Shown piece after piece: positions 35,277 to 46,186 of a stretch of DNA of 64,000 nt (its first letter is position 1; every line of letters begins with the position of its first letter). A model generated the notes under the pieces. That model did no database searches, had not been told where the DNA came from, and saw only the letters and a list, made by a program, of their open reading frames with translations. Made by a program: the position numbers and the translations under genes. Source of the DNA: Austropuccinia psidii. Taxonomy: Eukaryota; Basidiomycota; Pucciniomycetes; Pucciniales; Sphaerophragmiaceae. The DNA is taken from NCBI GenBank assembly GCA_023105745.1, contig JALGQZ010000012.1, positions 46,800,535 to 46,864,534 on the forward strand. Reading direction: 5' to 3'.

Positions 35277-36720
35277 CTTATGGCCTGCTTCACTTAGAAG
35301 GGTAAATAACACAACCCAAAGCATTACAAGGACAAAGGTAGTAGGCACCCTTGGAATTTTTCAAACACTTCTTTTCAGAACCAAGCAAGGATGATAGTTG
35401 AGGATCCAAAAGTCTGGGATCCACTTCTCCATTCAAGAAGGAATAAAAAGCCAAAGCTGCTGCAGGTGTAGGCTTGCAATGGTTGGGAGAGCTATCTGGT
35501 GTACTCAAGAGATCTCCAAGAGCTGGTGGTGATGGGGGAATGTCAGATAAGGGCCATTGGCAGTAAGCCATTCCCAAACCAACTTCCTCAACCTGTTGGT
35601 TGGAGGAATGCAAAGAACAAGGTCTTCTAGCTCCTTGGTGGTAAATGGACGGAAAGCATTGAAAAGTCAGCAGCAAAGCTAACATCATAGGAGCTCATCG
35701 GTATTCTAAATAAAATATATATATATAAATCAATAAACAAAACAACCTCTAGCAAGGAAGACAAAACATACTAAGGTTATAATTAAGAAGGACACAAAGC
35801 TCTATTGGATTGATTGGCGGGATGAATGAAAAAACAACAATGGTTTTTGATCCTTTTATCGAGATAATCAACTTCAGCACCTCAACTCAATCCTCATCAT
35901 GGAATCAATCTAGCACTCTAAAAAAGGAAAAATAAATCATGAATCAACCATCAGTCCATCAACCGTTGGGTGTCAGAAGAGAAGGATTAGGAACAAAATT
36001 CCTTTGTTCACTGAATTCATAAACAAACGTGCACTCTGATAATGAACTTAACTAGAACATAATAAAGGAAATGCTTTTGGAGGAGACTTTACTTACGTGA
36101 CCTGGGCTGGACGTTGAACAAGAAATGATATTGGTACAACTTGCAGATAAACCGCCTATTTACTTTATTACATCTTCCCACTCTATACCCAATTCCCAAA
36201 GAGGAAGGCAATGGAAAAATGAATTGAAAAGATACAATACATACCTGAGTTTTTTTTAAGATCACATAACAAAAACCCAATGGAAACATCAACACCAGCC
36301 CCTGAAGCTTCAAATACGCTTGGACTACTGCAGCCTCTCGGAGAGTGCTGGAGAACACATTCACCACAAAAGAAGTCACCCAATGCCCTGGTAGCTGTCA
36401 AAGAGGTGTGATAATACATGTCATCAACACCAATTTCACCACCCGGAAAGGGTATTAGAGAACCCCATACCCAAACCAACTCAGTTCTCAACCAAGTAAG
36501 GATGTTTAAATTCTCCTTGATCAAACATCATCCCACCCAAAGTGGTTGTGTGGTTTGCAAAAGGTTCAATAGACTGCAGCTACCCAACACTGTTCTAGAC
36601 AGGATATGGGGTATCAAAACCCATCCAAATGACTCTGCAACCCAGAGGGCCTTGAAAGATGATGTCAAAGCCACCATTGGAGCCAGAGCCAAAACCAACC
36701 TTTGATACCAGCACTGGGAG
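35277..36720 (-). pseudogene. Antisense gene-like remnant inside element E
   Basis: Minus-strand open pieces with splice-like signals run opposite to element E. 36715-36530 reads SNGGFDIIFQGPLGCRVIWM ..., then FANHTTTLGGMMFDQGEFKH, with TAG and TGA interruptions. 36524-36250 continues in other frames to an AACTCAG/GTATGT donor-like site near 36246. 35688-35290 is an open ATG frame of 132 codons, Cys-rich toward its end (GAYYLCPCNALGCVIYPSK), with a TGA before a perfect AAG/GTAAGT donor at about 35277. I do not recognise the protein. The mixed frames imply decay, or several introns I cannot place. An intron-bearing gene captured in antisense would keep its introns through retrotransposition; that is inference. 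Confidence 0.4.
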
Positions 36721-36904
36721 AGTGGTAAAGCCGGCGAGCAGGCTTGGGTAAAAACACAAGAAGCACACGATTCTTCAAAACCTCCGACTTCGGCCTAAGC
36801 TTTCCTATAGTCACTCAACATCAATAGAACCATACTTTGGTGACGGTGTCCCTAGGAACTGAGTCTTACATTTGTCAATTCAGTCACCTGAATAAAACTA
36901 TAAA

Positions 36905-36982
36905 GTCCCTAGGTGCTAGATTTAGCACCTCAAACCAGAATGAAACCAGCTCAAATGTTATCAAACACTCAGGAGAGTGTTT
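36905..36982. repeat. Two perfect 8-bp hairpins
   Basis: AGGTGCTA-GATT-TAGCACCT (36911-36930 region) and AAACACTC-AGGA-GAGTGTTT (36963-36982) are perfect stems. They lie upstream of the antisense remnant and before the main hairpin array. Confidence 0.7.
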
Positions 36983-37337
36983 AAGAGAACTATACTGCCA
37001 CATCATGCCGAAAAAACCCTCAGTGATGTCAGAAGAGAATCTAACAGTGAAATGACCTGAAACAAACCTAGAAACTGTTGTTAGCTTAGAGTAAAAGTTG
37101 TTTCAATAACTATTCTGACAAAACCTGTTGACCCAAGGCTATTTCAAGTGTACAAAAGACCTATTAACTGCAGGACAAACCAATCGAAGTGGTTTAAATC
37201 ACCATAAAGTGTCTCTTAAAGAAAATTAGGGATGGAAGCAGAACACTCACAGCACACTAGAGGATTCCAAGGACCTCTAGATTATCCTGAAAAATTGAAT
37301 GTTCTAAAGAATAATAAAAAATAATATTGAAAACAAT

Positions 37338-40300
37338 AATGCCCTCAGCAGGGCATTAAACTGCTTCAATTTCTTTGTTTATGTTATTTTTTTTATTATT
37401 TACTGATTCTTTGTTTTACTGGAATTTAGATATTTTTTTTTTCAGTTTAATGAAATAATGAAAGGAATAAAAAAAATATAATAAAAAAATAAAACAATAC
37501 AAAAAAAAGCCCTCAGCATGTCTTTAAACTGCTTGGTTTGCTTATTTTAAATTAAATTATTTTTTATTAATTTTTTATGCTACAGGGCTACAAATAACAG
37601 AAAATTTCCTCAGCAAGACATTAAACCGCTGAAATTTTCTTTCATTTTATCCTTAATATTACATGAAGCTGACATATTTTATTTTGATGTGCTCCAGGGC
37701 TATAAATAACAATAAAAGCCCTGGACAAGGCCTTAAACTGTTCAATTTTATCTTTTATTATTTATTTTCATTTTATTGACTTCTTTTATTTGATTTTCTT
37801 ATGTTACTCAAAATTTGTTATTATTTTCTTTTCAAAAGATATAAAAAATAAAAACAATACAAAAAAAATGTCCTCAGCAAGACATTAAACTATTGAAACT
37901 TTTTCATTTAATTTGATTTTATTTTTTAAATCCTACTTAATTATTTTATTTCCTACAGGTGTTCAATAGACAAAAAAAACCCTGGAAAGAAATGATATAT
38001 AAATATATAAAGATGGCTGGAAAAGGATAAAAGCCCTCATCAAGGCTTTGAACTGATGATTTTCTTAATTTTAACATTATTTTATCTTTTTATGACTGTT
38101 TCAATTTAAAACTTCTGATTATTGATTTCTACAGGAAATTCAAAAGGAAAACAATTAAAAAAAGGGCTATAAATCAAAAATAACATATAATGAAAGCCCT
38201 AATAGGACTTATAAAGGATATAAGCCCTCAGCATGGCTTTAAACTGCTTCTTTTATTCTTTGTTTGAATTATATTATCATTTATGAGCTTATTTAAATTA
38301 CTGACAAAATATTGATTTGAAGTTACCAGGGTTTGAAAAAAAATAAAAATAAAATAAAGCCCTCAGCATGGCTTAAAACTGCTTGGTTCAATTTTATTTT
38401 AATAATAGTGCCTCTATAAATGCTAATATTATGTTTTTAATTTCATACAGGTATATTTCAATGAAAAGCAAAAGAAACAAGTGCAGAAAAACAGTAATCA
38501 ACATTAGGACCAATTTCAGGATTTTATAAGCTCAAGAGAATACTTTTAAGAAACAACAAAAGTCCTCAACAAGACTTTAAACTGTTGAATCTATTTTCCT
38601 GTTTTGTGTCAATATTGCTTCTTATTAATTAGTTTTTTTCATAAAACAAAATGATGATAATGATTACAATATATATATATATATATAATATAAGAATATA
38701 AATAACATGCTTATTCATTTTTAATGATACTCAATATTTTATTTAAATTTACTGATGCTTTTTTTTACAAAGGCCTTAAAAAGAATAACAAATAACAGAA
38801 AATGTCCTCAGCAAGAAATCAAACTGCTAGAATTTTTTCATTTTCTCATTAATATTAAATGAAGCTGACTTATTTCTGTTTTTATGTGCTACAGGGCTAT
38901 AAAGGACAATGCAAAGCCCTCAGCATGGCTTTAAACTGCTGGTTTTGCTTGTTTATTTTTAATTTAGTTTATTAATTATTTTATGATACAGAAAAAATAA
39001 CAAAAGTGTCCTCAGCAAGACAATAAACTGCTAAATTTTACATTTTGACAATTAAACCATACTAAAATACTTTATTTTGAATCCTACAGGACTTCAATAT
39101 ATCAAAAGCCCTGGGCAAGGCTTTAAACTGCTCAATTTTATATTGTTTTATCATTTTAATGACTTGATTGTTTTACTGACAATTTTATTCTATTTTTCAC
39201 AGTTTTTTATCAACAAATATATATATAATAACAAGAGAAATATCAATGTATATAACAGAATGGGGGATCAAAAAGGAAAAAGACCTCAGGATACAAGAAA
39301 TAACAAATAATTCCTCAGCAAGACATTAAACTTCTGGTTTCTTATTTTATTTCAAATTAACAAAAAAAAATAATTATTGTTTACTTTTTACAGGGCTCTA
39401 AAAAATAAATGCCCTGAGCAAGGCTTTAAACTGCTATTTTATCTTTTATGCTTTCTTATTTTGAATGATAACTATACTAACATATTTGATTTGGCTTTTA
39501 TAGTTATTCAAAATTTAAAAAAAAAAACTTTCAGGATCTTATAAGTTTAAGAAAATTATTTTAAAATGAAAATAGTCCTAAATAAGATTATAAACTGTTT
39601 AATTTAATTATACAACTTGGCTTTGAAGATAAATCAAATCCCCTGAAAACCAAAAATTATCAAAAAAAAGTGTTTGGACAAAAGATATGGTCCTTGGAAA
39701 GACCATAAACTTCCCCTTCAAGGATCAAAGACTTCCTCAGGATATCATCAAGAATATCAACAAAAAGAAATAACCAATGGTCCTTGGCAAGACCATAAAC
39801 TACCCACCACTAAGATTCCTCAACAAGACTTTAAAATGTTGACTTTATCTTCCTGTTTTGTGTTAATGCTATTTCTTACTAATTGGTTTTTTTATATTTA
39901 AAAAAATGATGATAATGATTACAATATATATATATACATAAGAAGATAAATAATATGCTTATTTATTTTTAATTTTATTCAATATTTTATTTAAATTTAC
40001 TGATTATTTTTTTTACAAAGGCCTTAAAAAGAATAATAATAATAAAAAAGAGCCCTCAGTATGGCTATAAACTGATTATTTTTCTATTATTTTTCATTTT
40101 TACTTTATACCGGTTATTGAAGAAGACTGAAATATTTAATTTTGATAGGCTACAGGGCTATAAATAACAGAAATGTCCTCAGAAAGACATTAAACTGCTG
40201 GATTTTTTTTTATTTTCCCCTTGATATTACATGAAGCTGACATATTTGTTTTTAGGTGCTACAGGGCTATAAAGGACAATGCAAAATACTAAGAAAGGCT

Positions 40301-40763
40301 TTAAACTTCCATTTTTATTTTTTATTTTTTTTATGCTTTTTCTTATATTTTATAATATATTATACTGATATATTTTATTTTGAATGCTACAGGTGTTCAT
40401 AATGAAAATATTTCTCTGATTTTATAACATTAAAAGTGCTTTTAAGGTGAAAAGGAGTCCTTAACAAGACTATAAGCTGTTGACTTGAATTATAAAACTT
40501 GGCTTTGAAGATAAATCAAATCCCATGAAAACCAAAAAATTATCAAACAAAAGTGTTTGGACAAAAGATATGGTCCTTGGCAAGACCATAAACTGCCCCT
40601 TCAAATATCAACATGAAATCAAGCCAATATCAACAAAAAACAACAAAAAGAAAATCTGTGGTCCTTGGAAAGACCATAAACTTCCCACCATTAGAATTAT
40701 CAACAAGGACTCAAAGCTAAAACACAATCAACCAATAGTCCTAGGCAAGACTATAAACTACCT
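37338..40763 (+). repeat. Main covarying hairpin array, about 27 units (element E)
   Basis: Each unit is stem, loop CTCAGCAA/CTTGGCAA/CTCAGCAT, complementary stem, then TAAACTGCT. Clear units: 37338-37357 (AATGCCC/GGGCATT), 37868-37887 (AATGTC/GACATT region), 38030-38049 (AAAGCC/GGCTTT), 38222-38239, 38357-38374, 38559-38578 (AAAGTC/GACTTT), 38913-38932, 39105-39124, 39686-39707 (TATGGTC/GACCATA), 39777-39796 (ATGGTC/GACCAT), 40172-40191 (AATGTC/GACATT), 40569-40590, 40735-40754 (ATAGTC/GACTAT). Weaker units lie near 37506, 37602, 37714, 38192, 38801, 39006, 39308, 39407, 39574, 39812, 40050, 40283, 40455 and 40667. Spacing is irregular (about 35-240 bases). Many units are preceded by CTGAY, a T-rich run and CTACAGGGCTATAAA. 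Confidence 0.85.
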
Positions 40764-41756
40764 GAGGTTTTATTTTACTTTATTTTTCTACTTTCTAATT
40801 TTATGTCATTATAAAAAAGAATTGGAAAGATGTACTGACTTAAGCTTTTGAACATATTTCTTATTTTATTTTATTTTTTATCCTAAAATTCAACTATTTA
40901 TTTTCCCCAAGAATTAGGGTCATATCCCATTCATGAGCTCAAGAATATTCTATTATACTTTTCCTACTATTACAACAAGAGCCATTAAGTTGGCTTGATT
41001 TTTCAACTCAATAATAACAAAAAAATAAATAAAAAAAGAACTCTACATCAAGTAATTTTTTAAAAAATGATCAATTTATTTGAAATATTTCTTCAATTAC
41101 AAGAGAGTTATTGGAACTTCTTTGAAAAGAAGAAGTATTTGTGCCATGAAGGCATTAATTGGACTCTGAAGGAGTTATTTATATTAAAAACTCATATATT
41201 GATGACATAGATTGGGGAACTTACATATTAATAACACCTCAATGTGCTGTTTATTCCAAATGGAATTGAAAAAGCCCCCCAAAAAGCAAACAATGGTTTT
41301 TTTAAATTGTACAAATTTTCAATTTCACTGTTTATATTTTTAACAACTCAAATGCATTTATGGGTAACAGAAAATCTGAACCATAAAGGGGATGGACTTG
41401 AAATAAAGTCTGAGTCACAATAATGATTCCAAAAGAAAGAGTTGTGGCATCATAAGGGTCATTAGATTGATGAAGGACGCAAACTATGATCATTCAATTA
41501 TGTAATATTAATCATAAATACTCTCAAGAGCACCAATTTTTACTGATTTGCACAGCTTACCACCTTTAACCAAACAGTTCCATGATCTTAATTGTGATTC
41601 AGGTTTATTTCGTTTAAATTGTGATTTTCACTCAGATATCTCACTTTATGGTTATTTTATACTTAAATTAAAAAAAAGAAAGCAACTTATTATTGAATCA
41701 TCATTAAAATAGAATTATGTATATTTACTGTATCATTACTTATCCTCATCAAAATC
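40764..41756 (+). other. Noncoding segment conserved with element B
   Basis: No gene seen. 40900-41240 matches the minus strand of 9060-9360 (for example TTGATGACATA and ATTAATAACACC), and 41270-41750 matches 8460-9000 in the same sense. Confidence 0.6.
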
Positions 41757-41886
41757 ACTATAAAAAATAAGGCGTGGGTAAACTTATTTCTTACACTATC
41801 CCTTATAGTAGAAGGTTTGGGGGAATGAGAACATATCCTCTTCAAAATTTGAAAACCAACTCAAGATTTTTAAATGGAGAGGGGGG
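41757..41886 (+). promoter_or_regulatory. Conserved block with internal (central) polypurine tract
   Basis: The block ATAAAAAATAAGGCGTGG ... ACTATCCCTTATAGT forms a long-range inverted repeat, and TAAATGGAGAGGGGGG lies at 41871-41886. TAAATGGAGAGGGGG is identical to the 3' polypurine tract at 46171-46185. Counterparts on the minus strand: 8395-8530 in B (AAATGGACAGGGGGG) and 57290-57406 in H (AAATGGAGAGGGAAATTG). A second plus-strand priming site is a reasonable inference, by analogy with central tracts in lentiviruses and Ty1. Confidence 0.6.
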
Positions 41887-42376
41887 CCCTTATCCAAACA
41901 AAAGAATATTATTAAAAAAAACAAAATAATAATAATAACTAATCAATCAATATTAAAGTCAACTTCAAATCAGTTTTATTATTTTTCATTTATCATTCTA
42001 TTTTTTATGACAGGAATAATCTAGGAATACAAAAAAAGGACATAAATTATATTGGAGAAATAGCAAGGGAATTGGGAAACAACTTATTATAGGAAAATTA
42101 TTCAGAATACTGAAAATGAAGAAGATTATTTATGAAGAAAAGCAGGAGTTCCTTATGGATTGACCTTTGGGCAACACCAGACCTTGGGGATTTCTTTGAA
42201 TTTGGATTGAAACTCCATTGGAATTCAAGAATCACTGGCCAGGATTTATGGACTGAAGGATGACTCACTGGATTCATTATTGACTCAGGACTCACTCAAT
42301 ATGATGGACCAACAAGATTATGAAAACACTCGACTCAAATTTCCCTTGGGATTTTAAAGAAGCTTGAAGACTCAAG

Positions 42377-42860
42377 AGGTCCTCAGCATGACACTACACT
42401 GCTTCCCCTGTACACTTGGGCAGGGAAAATTATAAAAAAACAGCCAAGAAGCTGGAGGGGATCGTCCTAGTCAGGAGAAGTGCTGAAGGACCATTTTTGT
42501 CCTTAGCATGACAATAAACTGCTCCCTTTGTGTAACAGGAACAAGGGGTTTTACAGGTGTTTATCATTATCAAATTGGCCAAAATGAACAAAGTGAAGTC
42601 TCAAGACCTGAATTAAGACAAGATAATTCCTATTCAAGAAATAAAACAACCAGAAGAATCTTGCATCAAGTGAAAATCATGAAGATTGAAGAATAAAACA
42701 AGAGTCAAGTGGAGTCCAAAAGCAAGCCCAAAGGAGCTCAAGAATCAAGATAAGCCCTTGGATTAGGCCAGGAGGTCCTTGCATGACTTAAACTGCAGGA
42801 CTTGTATACCTAATATATAGGGGTTACACACCTAGTTGTAGGTCCTGTATGACCTTAAAC
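42377..42860 (+). repeat. Four further hairpin units just upstream of pol
   Basis: Units near 42377 (GTC-CTCAGCAT-GAC), 42497-42514 (TTGTC-CTTAGCAT-GACAA, then TAAACTGC), 42773 (degenerate) and 42840-42855 (AGGTC-CTGTAT-GACCT, then TAAACTAC). The stems TTGTC/GACAA and AGGTC/GACCT add two more compensatory pairs. The last ends about 120 bases before the pol ATG. Confidence 0.75.
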
Positions 42861-42979
42861 TACATTTTTTATGGAAGAAAGAAGAAAGAAGAATTGTGAA
42901 GACCTCAAGATTTCAGGACACTAGCAAATTCCTGAAAATAATTAAAAGAAAGAAGAAGAAACAAAATAACTAATTGAAG

Positions 42980-45900
42980 ATGGATCACCAAATTTTAGCA
43001 GCCAAATACAAATCAGTCCTGAAGAAGGTGAGACCAGTCAATGAGCCAATGACTCAAGACCTTAACCCACCTTTGGAAAGACCACCTTTGTCAAGAGATC
43101 CTTATGAAACACCCTTATCACCAAACCCACCTATATTTCAAGAAACCTTCAAGGTCACCCATGAAAGACTCCAAGCAGTCAATTTTGGCCCACCAGGATG
43201 GTTATCAAATGAAGAAATCAATTTACTCAAAAATGTCATTACCTTAAGGGAAAAAGTAATAGCTTTCTGTGAAGAAGAAAGAGGATTACTCAAACACTCA
43301 TATGGAAAACCTTACAAGATACCAGTAATACCTCATGAACCTTGGCCGAAGAAACCAATTCCCATTACCAAATCAATTTTACCTCAGTTTACTGAATTAA
43401 TCAGAGAAAGAATCAGGACTGGACTCTATGAGCAATCCACCTCAAGCTACACAAGCCCAATCGTTTGTGTGGCCAAATCAAATGGGAAACTCAGAATTGT
43501 CCATGACCTTCAAGAACTCAACAAAGTCACCATCAAGGATGCTGGCTTACCACCTCATATTGAAGAATTTGTAGAGGCATTTGCAGGAAGAGCATGCTAT
43601 GGACTAGGAGACATCATGGGAGGACATGATGAAAGAGAATTAGATGTCACTACAAGACCCCTCACTACTTTTGAAACACCCCTTGGAAGGATGCAACTCA
43701 CAAGACTACCCCAAGGAGCCACCAACTCAGTAGCAGTATACCAAGCCCAAATGACCTGGATAATTCAAGAAGAAATACCAGAAAGTGTAGGAATTTTCAT
43801 TGATGATGGAGGAATAAAAGGACCAAGATCCCTTTACAACCAAGAAACACTACCAGAAAACCCCTCAATCAGAATATTTATATGAGAATATGTCATAACC
43901 TTAGAAAGAGTTTTATTCAGGATTGAAGAAGCAGGAATTACTATCTCAGGATCAAAGTTTGCATGCTGTGTTCCAGCTTTGGAAATAGTAGGGCATGTTG
44001 TATCATTTAAAGGAAGAACAATTTCAAAACAAAAGATTAACAAAATTCAGAATTGTCCAACACCTCTTAACCAGAAGGAAATAAGGAGATTTCTTGGACT
44101 TTGTGCCTATGTAAGGATGTTCATTGAAAACTTCTCACAAGTTGCATCACCACTCAAAAGGCTCACCAGAGAAGATGTTGACTGGTACTGGGATCAAAAA
44201 TTTGAAGAAGCTTTCCATAAGCTCAGAAGAATAGTTGGAGAAGAAATAACCCTCAAGAAATTGGATTATGACAAAGGAGCAGGAAAAATTAAGCTAGCAG
44301 TAGATTCAAGCTACATTGCTGCAGGAGCAGTACTCACTCAAGAAGATAAAGAAGGAAAAGACAGACCAGTATTATATGAATCAATAACTTTTTCAAAATT
44401 AGAATCAAGATACTCACAACGCAAATTGGAACTCTGTGGAGTTGCAAGAATTCTCAAGAAGCTTCAGACAATACTTTGGGGACAACATTTTGAGCTACAA
44501 GTTGATGCCAAAGCCTTGATTGAAATGATCAACACCCCTTGCTTACCCAATGCCCCCATGACAAGATGGGTGGCTTTCATTCAACTATTTTCCTTTGATT
44601 TGGTACACAAACCAGGGAAGACTTTCACTATGCCAGATGGGCTATCCAGAAGACCAAAAAACTCAGAATAAGAAGATGAATATGCACCAGAATTTGATGA
44701 AGAAGAAGATTGGATCAAGCCACACCCTGGATTTGGGGCAAAAAATGTAAATTCACTCCATTTTTCAGGAGTACAAGTACCAACCAAACAAGAAGGATTT
44801 TGGAAGATAATGCAAGAGTACTTAAGTACAATGAAAAAACCACAATCAAGCAAAGATGAAGAGTTTAGAAGGATTAAAAGAAGGTCACCCAACTTTTTCT
44901 TGGAAGATGGCCAGCTTAAAAGAAATAACCCAAACCCTCAACTGGTGATATCAAGTCAAGAAGCTCAAAGCTACATTTTAAAATCACTTCATGAAGACAT
45001 GGGCCACAGGGGGGAAAATGAAACTTATCAAAGAATTAAAGCAAGACTTTGGTGGGAAGGAATGAAGAAATCAGTCAAGAAATGGGTTAAATCTTGCCTG
45101 GCCTGCCAAAAGAGAAGTCAGAACTTACAAAGGGAACAAGGAAAATCTACAGCAACATCAACAATCTTTGAGAGGGTCAGTATGGATGCAGTCCATATCA
45201 AATCTGGAAGATGGAAGTATATGGTTGTGGCCAGAGATGATTTTTCAGGATGGCCAGAAACAGTTGGACTAGTCAAATTAACAGCAAAAGCAGTTGCAGA
45301 ATGGTTCACCTCAGAATGGATATTCAGGTATGGCTCACAAAAAGAAGTAACTGTGGATGGGAGGCCAGAGTTTGGAAAAGAATTGCAAGATGCAGTAAAG
45401 AAAGCAGGATCAAGGATCAGAGTCACCACACCCTATTACCCAGAGTCTCAAGGAATGGTGGAAAGGGGCCATAAACAGCTCAAAAATGCACTAGTCAAGA
45501 TGTGTGGAGAAAATGGAGGGAAATGGAAAAAATATTTACCACTAGTTACATTGGCTGACAGAATTTCCACTAAAAAAACAACTGGTTTCTCACCATTTAA
45601 ACTCCAATTTGGACAAATACCAGTATTACCAATTGACATTGAAACAAAAACATTTTTAGCAGTAGAATGGCACAAAATATCCACAACTGAGGAATTAATG
45701 GAAGCCAGAGCTAAACAATTAGAAGGGAAAGAAGAAATGAGAAGGAAAGCAGCAAAAAAACTCAAAAAATCAAGGGAGGACTCAATGAAATATTGGGATA
45801 GAAGAATGGCACACCAACCAAGAACACCACTCAATTCAGGAGATTTGGTCCTGGTTTACAACAAAGCAATAGAAACTACTTGGGGACTACTTTTCAAAAA

Positions 45901-46087
45901 CAAATGGAATGGACCCTACAGAGTAATCAGACAAATAAACAATGGACCATATGAACTTGAGGAACTTGATGCAACAGAATTAGCAAGAAGATTTGCAGCA
46001 TCTCCAGTCAAGAGGTTCTACCCAAGAGGAAAGTTGATAAACACAAAAGAAGACACAGAAGAAGAACAAAGTGAAGAAGATGAATAA
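42980..46087 (+). pseudogene. pol: pol of element E: RT, RNase H, integrase
   Basis: A single frame of about 1035 codons from ATG at 42980, cut only by TGA at 43883-43885 (replacing a likely Trp before EYVITLERV) and TAA at 44669-44671. RT: SSYTSPIVCVAKSNGKLRIV, TRLPQGATNS, then FIDD at 43796-43807 (about residue 273) where most relatives have YXDD. RNase H: LAVDSSYIAAGAVLTQ, YSQRKLELCGV, and a closing GKTFTMPDGLSRRP. Integrase: HHCC zinc domain (LHEDMGHRG ... CLACQKR), then catalytic Asp in SMDAVHIK, Asp in TVDGRPEFG and Glu in GMVERGH. The C-terminal part (DLVLVYNKAI, NKWNGPYRVI) resembles the GPY/F module. No protease is upstream within 8 kb, so this block would need its own translation start or a spliced RNA. 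Confidence 0.92.
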
Positions 46088-46170
46088 ATAAATGAGGAAG
46101 AGGTATTTGAGGAGACCACAGAATCAGATGAAGAATAGAGAGCTCTCACCTGGAATGCTGGCGACAGAAT

Positions 46171-46186
46171 TAAATGGAGAGGGGGA
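46171..46186 (+). promoter_or_regulatory. 3' polypurine tract of element E
   Basis: TAAATGGAGAGGGGGA directly precedes the TGTGATATTCC start of the 3' LTR. Confidence 0.9.

Noticed and set aside
36700..37255. Minus-strand LTR plus TGGTATCAAAGG primer site, as in a nested element using initiator tRNA-Met
   Set aside because: The TGG motif resembles such a site but no matching second LTR, no recognisable gag and no target duplication were found.
37338..40763. CRISPR-like array
   Set aside because: Units are short hairpins with variable arms and irregular spacers in a eukaryotic retrotransposon, with no cas genes.
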